Shown here in pieces: positions 1 through 6,983 of a stretch of DNA of 35,120 bases. Source of the DNA: Bacteroidales bacterium (GTDB lineage: Bacteria; Bacteroidota; Bacteroidia; Bacteroidales; JAGOPY01); contig JALNZD010000043.1 in NCBI GenBank assembly GCA_023229505.1, forward strand, positions 1 through 35,120, written 5' to 3'. A model generated the notes under the pieces. That model was given only the letters and a program-made list of their open reading frames with translations, searched no databases and had not been told where the DNA came from. Every line of letters starts with the position of its first letter. Position 1 is the first letter of the stretch. Both the position numbers and the translations under genes were made by a program.

Positions 1-125
1 CTTCGGATTCCCGGTCGCCCGGGACACCCTTGCTTTCGGCTATAAGATTCCGGCCATTACGGCTCTTTTTGGACTTGGAGGCGTTTACCCCCGCACCATT
101 GAGATTTACTACATGCCCGGCACAC
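1..125 (-). mobile_element. possible 5' end of a group II intron (cut by window edge)
   Basis: Read on the minus strand from 125, the sequence begins GTGTG, which fits the GUGYG 5' boundary of group II introns. It continues as G+C-rich, structured sequence with a hairpin whose CCCGG/CCGGG stem is closed by a GCGA (GNRA-type) tetraloop near 20-33. Base composition changes sharply from the AT-rich acyltransferase gene just upstream, and that protein stops resembling its family exactly here. No reverse transcriptase or domain V is visible because the window ends. Another structured insertion is possible, so this is an inference from a short piece. Confidence 0.4.
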
Positions 126-845
126 CATTACATTCATGTCTTTACAGACAATATGCCAGCATAGCATTTTCTTGCCATTGTAATAGGTGGTAAGCAGAAA
201 ATTTGAAGGAAGATATTTGAATAAATTAAAGCTAAGCGTTTCTAGTTTTGTAGTGGTTTTCTTCATTATTTCAAGATACAATGAGTAGTGCTCCTCATTA
301 AATACTGTGCAATCTGATGTAACTGACATGACATTGGAGAATTTATCCCTGATTTTATGAATCCTTCTTCTATAGCTATGCCTGAGAGAATTTTCATAGC
401 TTTCAATATTATCACATCCTAATTTTAAAATAATAGTTGGCAATGTTCTCATATTTAAAACTTTATTCTGAAGGTAATCTTCCATGAAATTAATTCCAAG
501 GATTAGTCCGGATTCTAATAGAATAAGTTCTGATAAAAAATATTCAAATTCGCTGGAATCACCTATCATGGGCGGGGTAGCAATGGATGCCGGTAATCCT
601 ATAACTTGTACTTTACATGGACTAGGGATGTTAGCAAAGGTGAGAATATCAATTTTTAATGTATAAACAACTGTTCCCGCTGCTAAGCTATTATTACAAT
701 AGAGTTCATAATATCGCTGGGCACATGGATTGTATTTGTGAAGATGATTGAGGAATTCTTTTTTTTGAAAATAGAAATTAGCCAGATTGTCCCAATTGGT
801 ATTGAGATTTTCAGGAGAACTAATTCTTTTAACTGTTTTCTCCAT
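57..845 (-). CDS. GNAT/FemAB-like acyltransferase, 3' end disrupted
   Basis: The predicted protein (about 262 aa from the Met at 845) resembles GNAT-fold acyltransferases of the FemAB/Acetyltransf_6 type, which transfer acyl groups to amines or peptidoglycan-related substrates. Visible family features are the SLRHSYRRRIHKI segment (a basic helix typical of the fold), the following FNEEHYSLYLEIMKKT helix, and the strand pair around NFLLTTYYNGKKMLCWHI. An upstream in-frame Met (896) exists, but its extension has no homologous look, so MEKTVKRIS is preferred. After 'KDMNVM' (near 126) the family pattern is lost and the remaining 23 residues read into G+C-rich sequence that looks like an inserted element. 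The gene is therefore probably interrupted, with its last third outside the window. The substrate is unknown. Confidence 0.55.
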   Translation of the reverse strand: MEKTVKRISSPENLNTNWDNLANFYFQKKEFLNHLHKYNPCAQRYYELYCNNSLAAGTVVYTLKIDILTFANIPSPCKVQVIGLPASIATPPMIGDSSEFEYFLSELILLESGLILGINFMEDYLQNKVLNMRTLPTIILKLGCDNIESYENSLRHSYRRRIHKIRDKFSNVMSVTSDCTVFNEEHYSLYLEIMKKTTTKLETLSFNLFKYLPSNFLLTTYYNGKKMLCWHIVCKDMNVMVCRACSKSQWCGGKRLQVQKEP

Positions 846-921
846 TTTTAAAAGCTTGCTTATAACTTGGCTATGGCACAAAGGACCACAAAGCACAAAG
901 TTACGCTAAGAGAATATGGAT

Positions 922-1440
922 CTATGTGGCCGAATTGCCTCCGCCGGCCGGTGCTACCAAGCCACCCAGTTCTTTGTCGATGAGGAACAGTCCGGATTTC
1001 TCATTGCCCGCTAATGCCATTTTATCCAGGATGCCATTCACCAGGTTTTCTTCTTCCAACTGTTCGGTTATGAACCATTGCAGAAAATTTGCCGTGGTGT
1101 AATCTTTCTCCGTTGTGCTGACATGGTAGAGCTCATTGATTGAAGCCGTGATGTATTGCTCATGCTTCAACACTTCCTGGAACAATTTATGCAACGACTC
1201 AAACTGGGACGGAGGCTGCTCGATCTGCTGGATGACCGAATACCCGCTACGGTCGTTCAGATGGTGAACAAATTTGAGCTGATGCATCCGTTCTTCGTCG
1301 GAATGTTTATAAAGAAACGCTGCAGCGCCCTGGTAACCATTCTTCTGGCACCAGGATGCCATCGACAGGTAAAGACGGGATGAATATTCTTCCTTTTTGA
1401 TTTGTTCGTTAACTGCTTTGTCAACTTTTTTTGAAATCAT
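922..1440 (-). CDS. ftnA: ferritin (non-heme, FtnA-like)
   Basis: This is a 172-aa ferritin, an iron-storage protein that assembles into a 24-subunit cage, oxidises Fe(II) at a diiron centre and stores Fe(III) mineral in the cytoplasm. The ferroxidase ligands are all in their usual places: E17, E50 and H53 (in DEERMHQ), E94, and the EQLEEE segment with E126, Q127 and E130. Y24 and W122, common in bacterial ferritins, are also present, and there is no bacterioferritin heme Met. The length matches the family, with a short Gly/Ala-rich C-terminal tail. It stands alone on the minus strand with its own promoter. The identification is safe; the symbol follows the family. Confidence 0.95.
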   Translation of the reverse strand: MISKKVDKAVNEQIKKEEYSSRLYLSMASWCQKNGYQGAAAFLYKHSDEERMHQLKFVHHLNDRSGYSVIQQIEQPPSQFESLHKLFQEVLKHEQYITASINELYHVSTTEKDYTTANFLQWFITEQLEEENLVNGILDKMALAGNEKSGLFLIDKELGGLVAPAGGGNSAT

Positions 1441-1468
1441 GATATGTTGTGTTTTAAGGTTCTGCTTT

Positions 1469-1476
1469 CAAAGATA
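1469..1476 (-). promoter_or_regulatory. Bacteroidetes-type -7 element for ferritin
   Basis: On the minus strand TATCTTTG matches the Bacteroidetes -7 consensus TAnnTTTG perfectly and lies 28 bases upstream of the ferritin ATG. The position expected for the -33 box falls in or next to a tandem heptamer array (1480-1507). Confidence 0.6.
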
Positions 1477-1479
1477 ATA

Positions 1480-1507
1480 AGAAGACAGAAGTCAGAAGAC
1501 AGAAGAC
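1480..1507. repeat. tandem heptamer array (AGAAGAC/AGAAGTC) x4
   Basis: Four contiguous 7-base units, AGAAGAC, AGAAGTC, AGAAGAC and AGAAGAC, lie immediately upstream of the ferritin promoter. The same unit type recurs upstream of atpB (14868-14902). It is followed by a decayed GCAGAT-type repeat (1522-1548) and a GCATGGGG octamer array (1559-1590). Confidence 0.85.
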
Positions 1508-1558
1508 TGAATTATTTCACTGCAGATAACGCAGATTTACGCAGATTGTTCACAGAAG

Positions 1559-1590
1559 GCATGGGGGCATGGGGGCATGGAAGCATGGGA
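1559..1590. repeat. tandem octamer array (GCATGGGG-like) x4
   Basis: Units GCATGGGG, GCATGGGG, GCATGGAA and GCATGGGA follow each other in the intergenic region between ferritin and the large T9SS gene. No coding potential is seen. Confidence 0.75.
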
Positions 1591-1614
1591 GCAGGGATGG
1601 TATGAAAAGACGAA

Positions 1615-1638
1615 CCCCGTCAGTTATTGCCGGCGGGG
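1615..1638 (-). terminator. possible terminator hairpin after the C13-like peptidase gene
   Basis: On the minus strand a CCCCG...CGGGG stem (positions 1634-1638 and 1615-1619) with a 14-base loop is followed by CGTCTTTTC, about 40 bases past the stop codon. The stem is short and the T-run is imperfect. Confidence 0.35.
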
Positions 1639-1677
1639 CTGTCTACTCGATTAGCTGCTTGGTGATTTGCTTTTTTG

Positions 1678-4600
1678 TTATCGGATTATGCTCATTTTCT
1701 TTGTATCACTTAGCTTTCCATTAAAAAGCAGTGAATAAAAGTAAGTTCCCGATATAAGGTCAGAGTTCGTAAAGTCAACTTTGTAAGTTCCTTTATCTTT
1801 TATACCCTCATTTATCTGCCTCATTTCTTTCCCTGTCAGGTCGGTGATAGAAATAGTAACGTGAACTTGTTTTTCAATCTTATACCATATTTGTGTATTT
1901 TCCGAGAACGGATTTGGAACATTTTGCAACAAACTGCCATAAGCTATGTTTGTAAGGTTTTGATGCAGTTTCTCACTCATGGTTTCACCGGGTAGTAATG
2001 ATAACAAATAGTCCCTATGCTCAAAGTATTTTTCTTTGGATTCAGGTTTAAACTGCTTTAAATTTCCTGTATAAGTAGATTTCAATCCCTGGTTTTCCAT
2101 GAGAAAATACACATAGCCCAAATCTATAATGGCAAAAACACTGTCTTCGAGGCATGAGGGATTAGTAATTTTGTTTTCATACCAACTAATAGCAAGGGGC
2201 CAGTTTTCAAGTTTAACATCGCATTTATTAGCAAGAATATCCCCTAATTTTACAAGGACTGTATCGGCCGCGATTGAATCGTTTGTTTGGTAATATTCTT
2301 TAAGCCCTGAATAATCCGCAGCAACGTATTCTTCCAACCTTAGTAGTTCTTTCATTGCTGCCTGTGTGTAATCCGATTTAGGGTATTGTTGAATAAAGAG
2401 TTGGAATAAGTTTTTGGCAACGGTATAATTCCCATTCTCAAACTGTTCTAAAGCACTCGTGTACATATCTATAATTGGATCGGGGACTATGCCACCTCCA
2501 CCCGGACACCAGGTAGGATTGTAGATGAAGTATGTGCTTGGATAAAAGTCTTCGCTGGCATCGAAGTTATCACCCCAGCAATTATAGCGTATATCTTTCT
2601 GATTAATTCTTGTACTTCCGGCCGGATATGCAAAATATAGCAGTGGATCGTATGGATTTCCGGCATTGTCCTCATCAATTATTGCGTTGTACCTGAAATA
2701 CCATGGGAAACTATATTTTGAAGCGTAAACTTCATAACTCGTGTTATCCTTGATTTGTTGGGTTTGTGCGTATGTTTGAGCTCCCGGATTGCCGAATAAG
2801 GCCACATTACAATTATTCATCAGGCTTAATCCTATCTGGTTATTATGAATATTGTTGCCGGCAATTGAACCTGTAGCATCATAAGCCAATATACCGGTTT
2901 GATTACAATCGTGGATATTATTGCCATAAATACTCTGATTACCGGTATTGCCATTACCTGAATTACAGATTTGTATTCCATTGTGATATGCTTTTATGTT
3001 GTTGTTTTCAATGAAATACTTCCCATAATTCCAAAGGTCAACTCCAACATGCATATTTGTATTGGAAATAGTACAACCTGAAACAGTTGCTATTAAATTG
3101 GGGTCGTTTACCTGGTTTTCGAGATAAAGCCAGGTTTCAAGGAGGGTTGAATTGTTCACCGTAACATTGCCACGATGAGAATAAACCCAATGGCAGTCAT
3201 TAAATGTGCAATTGTTCATCGTAAGGCTTGCCCCATAATTATGGAAATCTGATTTAGTAAATGTTGTTCCGGTAAAAGAGGTTTGCAAGGCATTGTTGTT
3301 TAGGTATAAACCGCCAAAAGAACTTGATGTACTATTGTTGCCAATCGTTACATTTTGTCCCACCTGGATATTGCCATTTATTTGAATGCTATTGTTATTA
3401 TTACCGAGAAATATAACATCATCCTCAATAATAAGATTAGCACCTGGATCAACTAATAAATCTGCCAAATTATTTCCAAAATATAAACCTAACCCATCTT
3501 CAAGAGTCAGACTAACACCGGGATCAATTATTAATTCTCCCCCAACTAAGAAATTTCCCTGAACTGATTGGGTGTTTTCTACATTTCCAGAAATTCCACA
3601 CAAAGAAAGTAAATCTTCATTAAACGAAATATCAGTAAACTCTTGGGGATCTTCAGGGTCATAACCAGTATATTTTGGATAATAATAACCGTAAGATGAC
3701 CACGTGTCCAGATTATTGGCATAATCAAATGCTTCTTCCATTTGTACAAAACCATCCCCATCTAAATCAGGGTTGTGGTCGCCGGGATGCCCTACCATTT
3801 CAGGATAATTATAAAAAGGAAATAAGCCAACTTCATGCGATTCTTCCCAAGGATAATCGTTGTGTGGATAATATCCACGGGCTGCGGCTGTCCAGTAATA
3901 TACAAATTCATCGTAGTTAGCTCCTGTAATCCATATTTCTGCCCATGATGATTCATCATCTGATGCGGTTTGAATTGACCTGTTTTTACAGTTCACGTTA
4001 TAATTAACAAAGTCTGACAACTCAACTTCAAAACCACCAATCTGACATGGCTCCAATACGGCAATTATCTGTGCACAATTAATATCCTCAAGGTATTGTG
4101 CAAGTTCAAAATCTCCCAGATCATCACCCGGAAGGTTAATATAAGAGTGCCCGCCACTCATATAGCCATGATCATCCACAAAAATAAATAAGCCGTCTTC
4201 AGGTCCTAATTCCGGAATTTCAGGTGATGTGTTGGTTTCGCCTGACATCTCCTGGAAAGTGTGGTGGATGCTTGTTTTATAGGCATTATAGTCAATATCA
4301 TCTGCTCCATCATTGTCAAAGTCAGCACCAAACACACTTGAGCTATTTACGTAATGGATAAAAATATTTTCTTTGGTATATCCGTAAACATCAAGCAGTG
4401 TACAGTAAATAGCCGAAATATCGTTCCAATAACGGTCCTGGTCGGCACCGTTAATAATTACTGCATACAAATTTGGATTGGGGTCAAGCCCGTTAATTGT
4501 TGCATTGGGGTTTACCGGTAAATCAACCGGTGTTGACCTTGTCATTTCCGAAATGGCTGTGTAGGCCTTTTTCCAATCAACCGGGAAAAAGTCTTTATTT

Positions 4601-4776
4601 ACAATTTGGTATGCCCCGGTGGATTCATTTACAAAAATATACCTGCAGGGGTGTGCCCAGTTAGCAAAAGGCCTGTCGTCAACAAAATACACCCAGTTGG
4701 ACGAATAAGGCATGTTGACTGATTCACCGTTTTCAAGCAAAATTGTACCCTGGCCAGATTTTACTACATCAAGCAT
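1678..4776 (-). CDS. secreted C13-like (legumain/caspase-fold) peptidase with beta-helix, TPR-like region and T9SS sorting domain
   Basis: A 1032-residue open frame (numbered from the Met at 4776). Residues about 100-260 look like a clan CD/C13 cysteine peptidase: a strand ending VDDHG with H203, then AVLEPCQIGG with C244, the expected His/Cys dyad. An EF-hand-like loop DLDGDGFVQMEE is at 337-348. Residues about 395-780 are Asn-rich short repeats typical of a right-handed parallel beta-helix. A helical, TPR-like stretch follows (SALEQFENGNYTVAKNLF). The last ~80 residues (NPFSENTQIWYKI to the Lys/Arg-rich end) are a T9SS type A sorting domain, so the product should be exported and anchored on the cell surface or released. 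The true N-terminus lies upstream at 4920/4926, but an in-frame TAA at 4894-4896 splits the signal peptide from this frame. It lies 13 bases behind the FG-GAP gene, probably co-transcribed. The substrate is unknown. Confidence 0.8.
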   Translation of the reverse strand: MLDVVKSGQGTILLENGESVNMPYSSNWVYFVDDRPFANWAHPCRYIFVNESTGAYQIVNKDFFPVDWKKAYTAISEMTRSTPVDLPVNPNATINGLDPNPNLYAVIINGADQDRYWNDISAIYCTLLDVYGYTKENIFIHYVNSSSVFGADFDNDGADDIDYNAYKTSIHHTFQEMSGETNTSPEIPELGPEDGLFIFVDDHGYMSGGHSYINLPGDDLGDFELAQYLEDINCAQIIAVLEPCQIGGFEVELSDFVNYNVNCKNRSIQTASDDESSWAEIWITGANYDEFVYYWTAAARGYYPHNDYPWEESHEVGLFPFYNYPEMVGHPGDHNPDLDGDGFVQMEEAFDYANNLDTWSSYGYYYPKYTGYDPEDPQEFTDISFNEDLLSLCGISGNVENTQSVQGNFLVGGELIIDPGVSLTLEDGLGLYFGNNLADLLVDPGANLIIEDDVIFLGNNNNSIQINGNIQVGQNVTIGNNSTSSSFGGLYLNNNALQTSFTGTTFTKSDFHNYGASLTMNNCTFNDCHWVYSHRGNVTVNNSTLLETWLYLENQVNDPNLIATVSGCTISNTNMHVGVDLWNYGKYFIENNNIKAYHNGIQICNSGNGNTGNQSIYGNNIHDCNQTGILAYDATGSIAGNNIHNNQIGLSLMNNCNVALFGNPGAQTYAQTQQIKDNTSYEVYASKYSFPWYFRYNAIIDEDNAGNPYDPLLYFAYPAGSTRINQKDIRYNCWGDNFDASEDFYPSTYFIYNPTWCPGGGGIVPDPIIDMYTSALEQFENGNYTVAKNLFQLFIQQYPKSDYTQAAMKELLRLEEYVAADYSGLKEYYQTNDSIAADTVLVKLGDILANKCDVKLENWPLAISWYENKITNPSCLEDSVFAIIDLGYVYFLMENQGLKSTYTGNLKQFKPESKEKYFEHRDYLLSLLPGETMSEKLHQNLTNIAYGSLLQNVPNPFSENTQIWYKIEKQVHVTISITDLTGKEMRQINEGIKDKGTYKVDFTNSDLISGTYFYSLLFNGKLSDTKKMSIIR

Positions 4777-4926
4777 AAAAACATCTATCCGGTCAAGTTC
4801 ACCGGACAGTACCTGGCTTAAAACAAGGTTGGTGGCTTGCTGGCTTGTAAATTGGGCCAGCGCAGGAAAAACACACAGGCAAATAATTGTCGGTTAAATA
4901 AAATTACGTAGTTTTAACATTTTCAT
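4777..4926 (-). pseudogene. signal peptide and pro-region of the C13-like gene, split by an in-frame TAA
   Basis: From the ATG at 4926 (or the one at 4920, better spaced from AGGGGG) the minus strand reads MKMLKLRNFI, then TAA (4894-4896), then PTIICLCVFPALAQ, and stays open in the same frame into the 1032-residue protein. If TAA were TTA (Leu), this would be a textbook signal peptide ending ALAQ followed by a pro-domain. One base change therefore separates the start signals from the enzyme. It is either a genuine nonsense mutation or a sequence error; no good alternative start follows the stop before the Met at 4776, which would leave the protein without export signals. Confidence 0.7.
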
Positions 4927-4939
4927 GTCCCCCTAAATT

Positions 4940-6415
4940 TTAGTTTAATTTAATTAATTTAACTGATTGGCGGACTTTTCCGTTTACTTTCAGGTAAGCG
5001 ATATAAGGGCCGGGCTTGTTTGGTTTACCGCCTGCATCAAGCCCGTCCCATTTTATTGTATTCAATTGACCTCCTTTCCGAATTTTGTTTGTTAAACTTA
5101 TGATTAAGCTTCCCCGAAGGTCGTAAACGGACAGCTCCGCCAGAGCTGTTTGTTCTATTGTGAATTGAAATGTTGTTTCGGTTGTAAAGGGATTTGGATA
5201 GCACGATAATGGGTTTTGGGATTCCGGTTCCGGGTTTTTTATTATGGTTATCGGGTCTTCCACAAAATTTCCGTTGCCATCGTTGAATAATATCTCCAGG
5301 TTATCGGGCAGGTAAGCATATAAGGTTTTTACCGTGATAATATCGTTGTAGCCATTACCATCCATATCTGCACAATAGCCATTGCGCCAGCCCTCCTGTG
5401 GATTTGAGGGTGGCAGGGCCACAAACTGTGAGTCTGCAAGTTGGAAGTCACCCTGGTTATAATAAATAATATAGCCCGATTTATCAGACAATTGAAAGAG
5501 AATATCCTGCAAGCTGTTGTTGTTAAAATCGGTAACAAAAAATCTTGATGACATGGGTTGAAAATAAAACTCTTCCAATGTATCAAATATGTTATTCCCC
5601 TTATTTTCGTACATTATCAGGCTGGTTATCCCAATTATGGGTATGCCAACAAAAGTTAATATATCATTATCCCCGTCAAGGTCGAAATCAACGATTGAAA
5701 CGCCTTCTTTAAAGTTATTAGTTTCTAAAATCAACGACTGAAAGCCATCAGGATAACTAAAATATACTTCGGTGCTTTGCCCGCAAACTACAATATCGTT
5801 CCTGTTGTCACTGTTCAGGTCACCACAAGCTATTGCTGTGGGAAAATAACCATTCACATAAGTGTATTCCGGTTCAGAGAAATTACCTGTACCATCGTTG
5901 TACATAACCCCCCAGAACTGGCCATTATTGGAGGCAATTATTATATCAGTATAGCTATCATTGTTAAAGTCACCGTAATTAATATCTGAAAACGTTTCAC
6001 TACTATTTAGTGAAAAATCCTGAAACATTTCAAATGCGCCACCATAATTATAAAAAACCCTAATATATCTTTCCGCTATACCTGAAGAAAAATCTGACAT
6101 AAATGAAACAATATCTGGGTAATTGTCATTGTTGATATGTGCAGTAAAAATGTTTTCCTGATAACCACAAAAGACAATAGTTGTATCTAAAATTGCAAAT
6201 ATTCCGCTGTTTGTATTTTCTAAAAGTGTGATTGAAGTGTTATTATTTTGCCATGCAGTTTTATGCCCAACAATAATATCATTATCCCCATCCAAATCAA
6301 TATCGCCGGCTGTAACGCTCCATGCTGCACGGGGTATGGTGTAGTTGCTACGGGTGTCGCCGGTTTTAAAAGCAAGGGCTGCCAGAGCCGTCAGAATTAA
6401 TAGTATTTTTTTCAT
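4940..6415 (-). CDS. FG-GAP/VCBS beta-propeller T9SS cargo protein
   Basis: A 491-aa secreted protein starting at MKKILLILTALAALA (6415); the longer frame from 6445 only adds ten residues in front of a standard signal peptide. The body is built of FG-GAP/VCBS repeats with calcium-binding-type loops such as DIDLDGDNDIIVGH, HINNDNYPDIVSF, DFNNDSYTDIIIA, DLNSDNRNDIVVC, DFDLDGDNDILTF, DFNNNSLQDILFQ and DMDGNGYNDIITV, about seven in all, enough for one seven-bladed propeller. The last ~80 residues (SCYPNPFTTETTFQF ... GLDAGGKPNKPGPY) are a T9SS type A sorting domain. Such proteins are often adhesins or binding modules; no enzyme motif is seen. It precedes the C13-like gene by only 13 bases. Confidence 0.85.
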   Translation of the reverse strand: MKKILLILTALAALAFKTGDTRSNYTIPRAAWSVTAGDIDLDGDNDIIVGHKTAWQNNNTSITLLENTNSGIFAILDTTIVFCGYQENIFTAHINNDNYPDIVSFMSDFSSGIAERYIRVFYNYGGAFEMFQDFSLNSSETFSDINYGDFNNDSYTDIIIASNNGQFWGVMYNDGTGNFSEPEYTYVNGYFPTAIACGDLNSDNRNDIVVCGQSTEVYFSYPDGFQSLILETNNFKEGVSIVDFDLDGDNDILTFVGIPIIGITSLIMYENKGNNIFDTLEEFYFQPMSSRFFVTDFNNNSLQDILFQLSDKSGYIIYYNQGDFQLADSQFVALPPSNPQEGWRNGYCADMDGNGYNDIITVKTLYAYLPDNLEILFNDGNGNFVEDPITIIKNPEPESQNPLSCYPNPFTTETTFQFTIEQTALAELSVYDLRGSLIISLTNKIRKGGQLNTIKWDGLDAGGKPNKPGPYIAYLKVNGKVRQSVKLIKLN

Positions 6416-6537
6416 CACTTTTTGTTGTTTAATATATTGGCCCACTCTTTCAGATTGAAGGCGGGTAATATAATCATTTTTATTGTTAATTCAAAAACAA
6501 TTCGGAAAAAAATTATTTCTGACATGTTAAAGTCCTT

Positions 6538-6871
6538 GTAACTATTCACGCCCTATGAATATAGGGTATTAATTTGGGTTAGTGATTGTAACGGGTTGAG
6601 ATTATTTTTGATCGCAGTATCTATAACTGACCGTATGGTTGCGAAGGACTCAGCACCGGAAATTGACTTGAACTGGCCTGATATTTTTTGTTTCACCTTT
6701 ACATTTCGTATCGCACGCTCTGAACCATTGTTATCAGGAGGAACCTGTGGATTATACAAGAAAGTAAAGATGTGTTGGCGGTATTTAATGTATTTTTACA
6801 TCCTCAGAAGATTAATTGTAAACATGTGATTGTTAATAGCTACATTCAAATTAATGGGAGTGAATAGTTAC
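6538..6871 (-). mobile_element. internally deleted IS66-type element with inverted ends
   Basis: GTAACTATTCAC at 6538-6549 and its exact reverse complement GTGAATAGTTAC at 6860-6871 bracket a 334-base segment that contains the C-terminal piece of an IS66-family transposase. Both ends start with GTAA, as in IS66-family inverted repeats. The interior is far too short for an intact element (normally about 2 kb or more), so this is a relic or a non-autonomous derivative. No 8-base target duplication is obvious. It sits between two T9SS cargo genes. Confidence 0.65.
6553..6797 (-). pseudogene. IS66 transposase C-terminal fragment
   Basis: The frame reads RQHIFTFLYNPQVPPDNN, then GSERAIRNVKVKQKISG, then FATIRSVIDTAIKN, which is the highly conserved C-terminal part of IS66-family (DDE-type) transposases, including the PPDNNxxERAIR block with the last catalytic acid region. 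The frame is closed upstream by a stop codon at about 6796-6798, and nothing of the N-terminal three quarters is present. There is no proper start codon; the fragment is not expected to be functional. Confidence 0.85.
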
Positions 6872-6983
6872 AAAAGAAGAAGTGTCAAATTATTAGTTTT
6901 CATAATTTTAAGTTTTTTGGTCGTACCTGAAACAAGAAACAAACAAAATCACTCAACCTAAACTTTAGAATGCTTCCTTGCTT

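Noticed and set aside
2..187. A plus-strand open frame at the left edge (GFPVARDTLAFGYKIPAITA...)
   Set aside because: It lies opposite the suspected intron sequence and runs into the acyltransferase antisense without change of frame; no family is recognised. It is more likely antisense of structured RNA sequence.
1480..1590. CRISPR-like array upstream of ferritin
   Set aside because: The units are 7-8 bases without spacers, i.e. simple tandem repeats.
4894..4896. Selenocysteine or pyrrolysine recoding at the in-frame stop
   Set aside because: The codon is TAA, which is not used for either, and it sits in a signal peptide.
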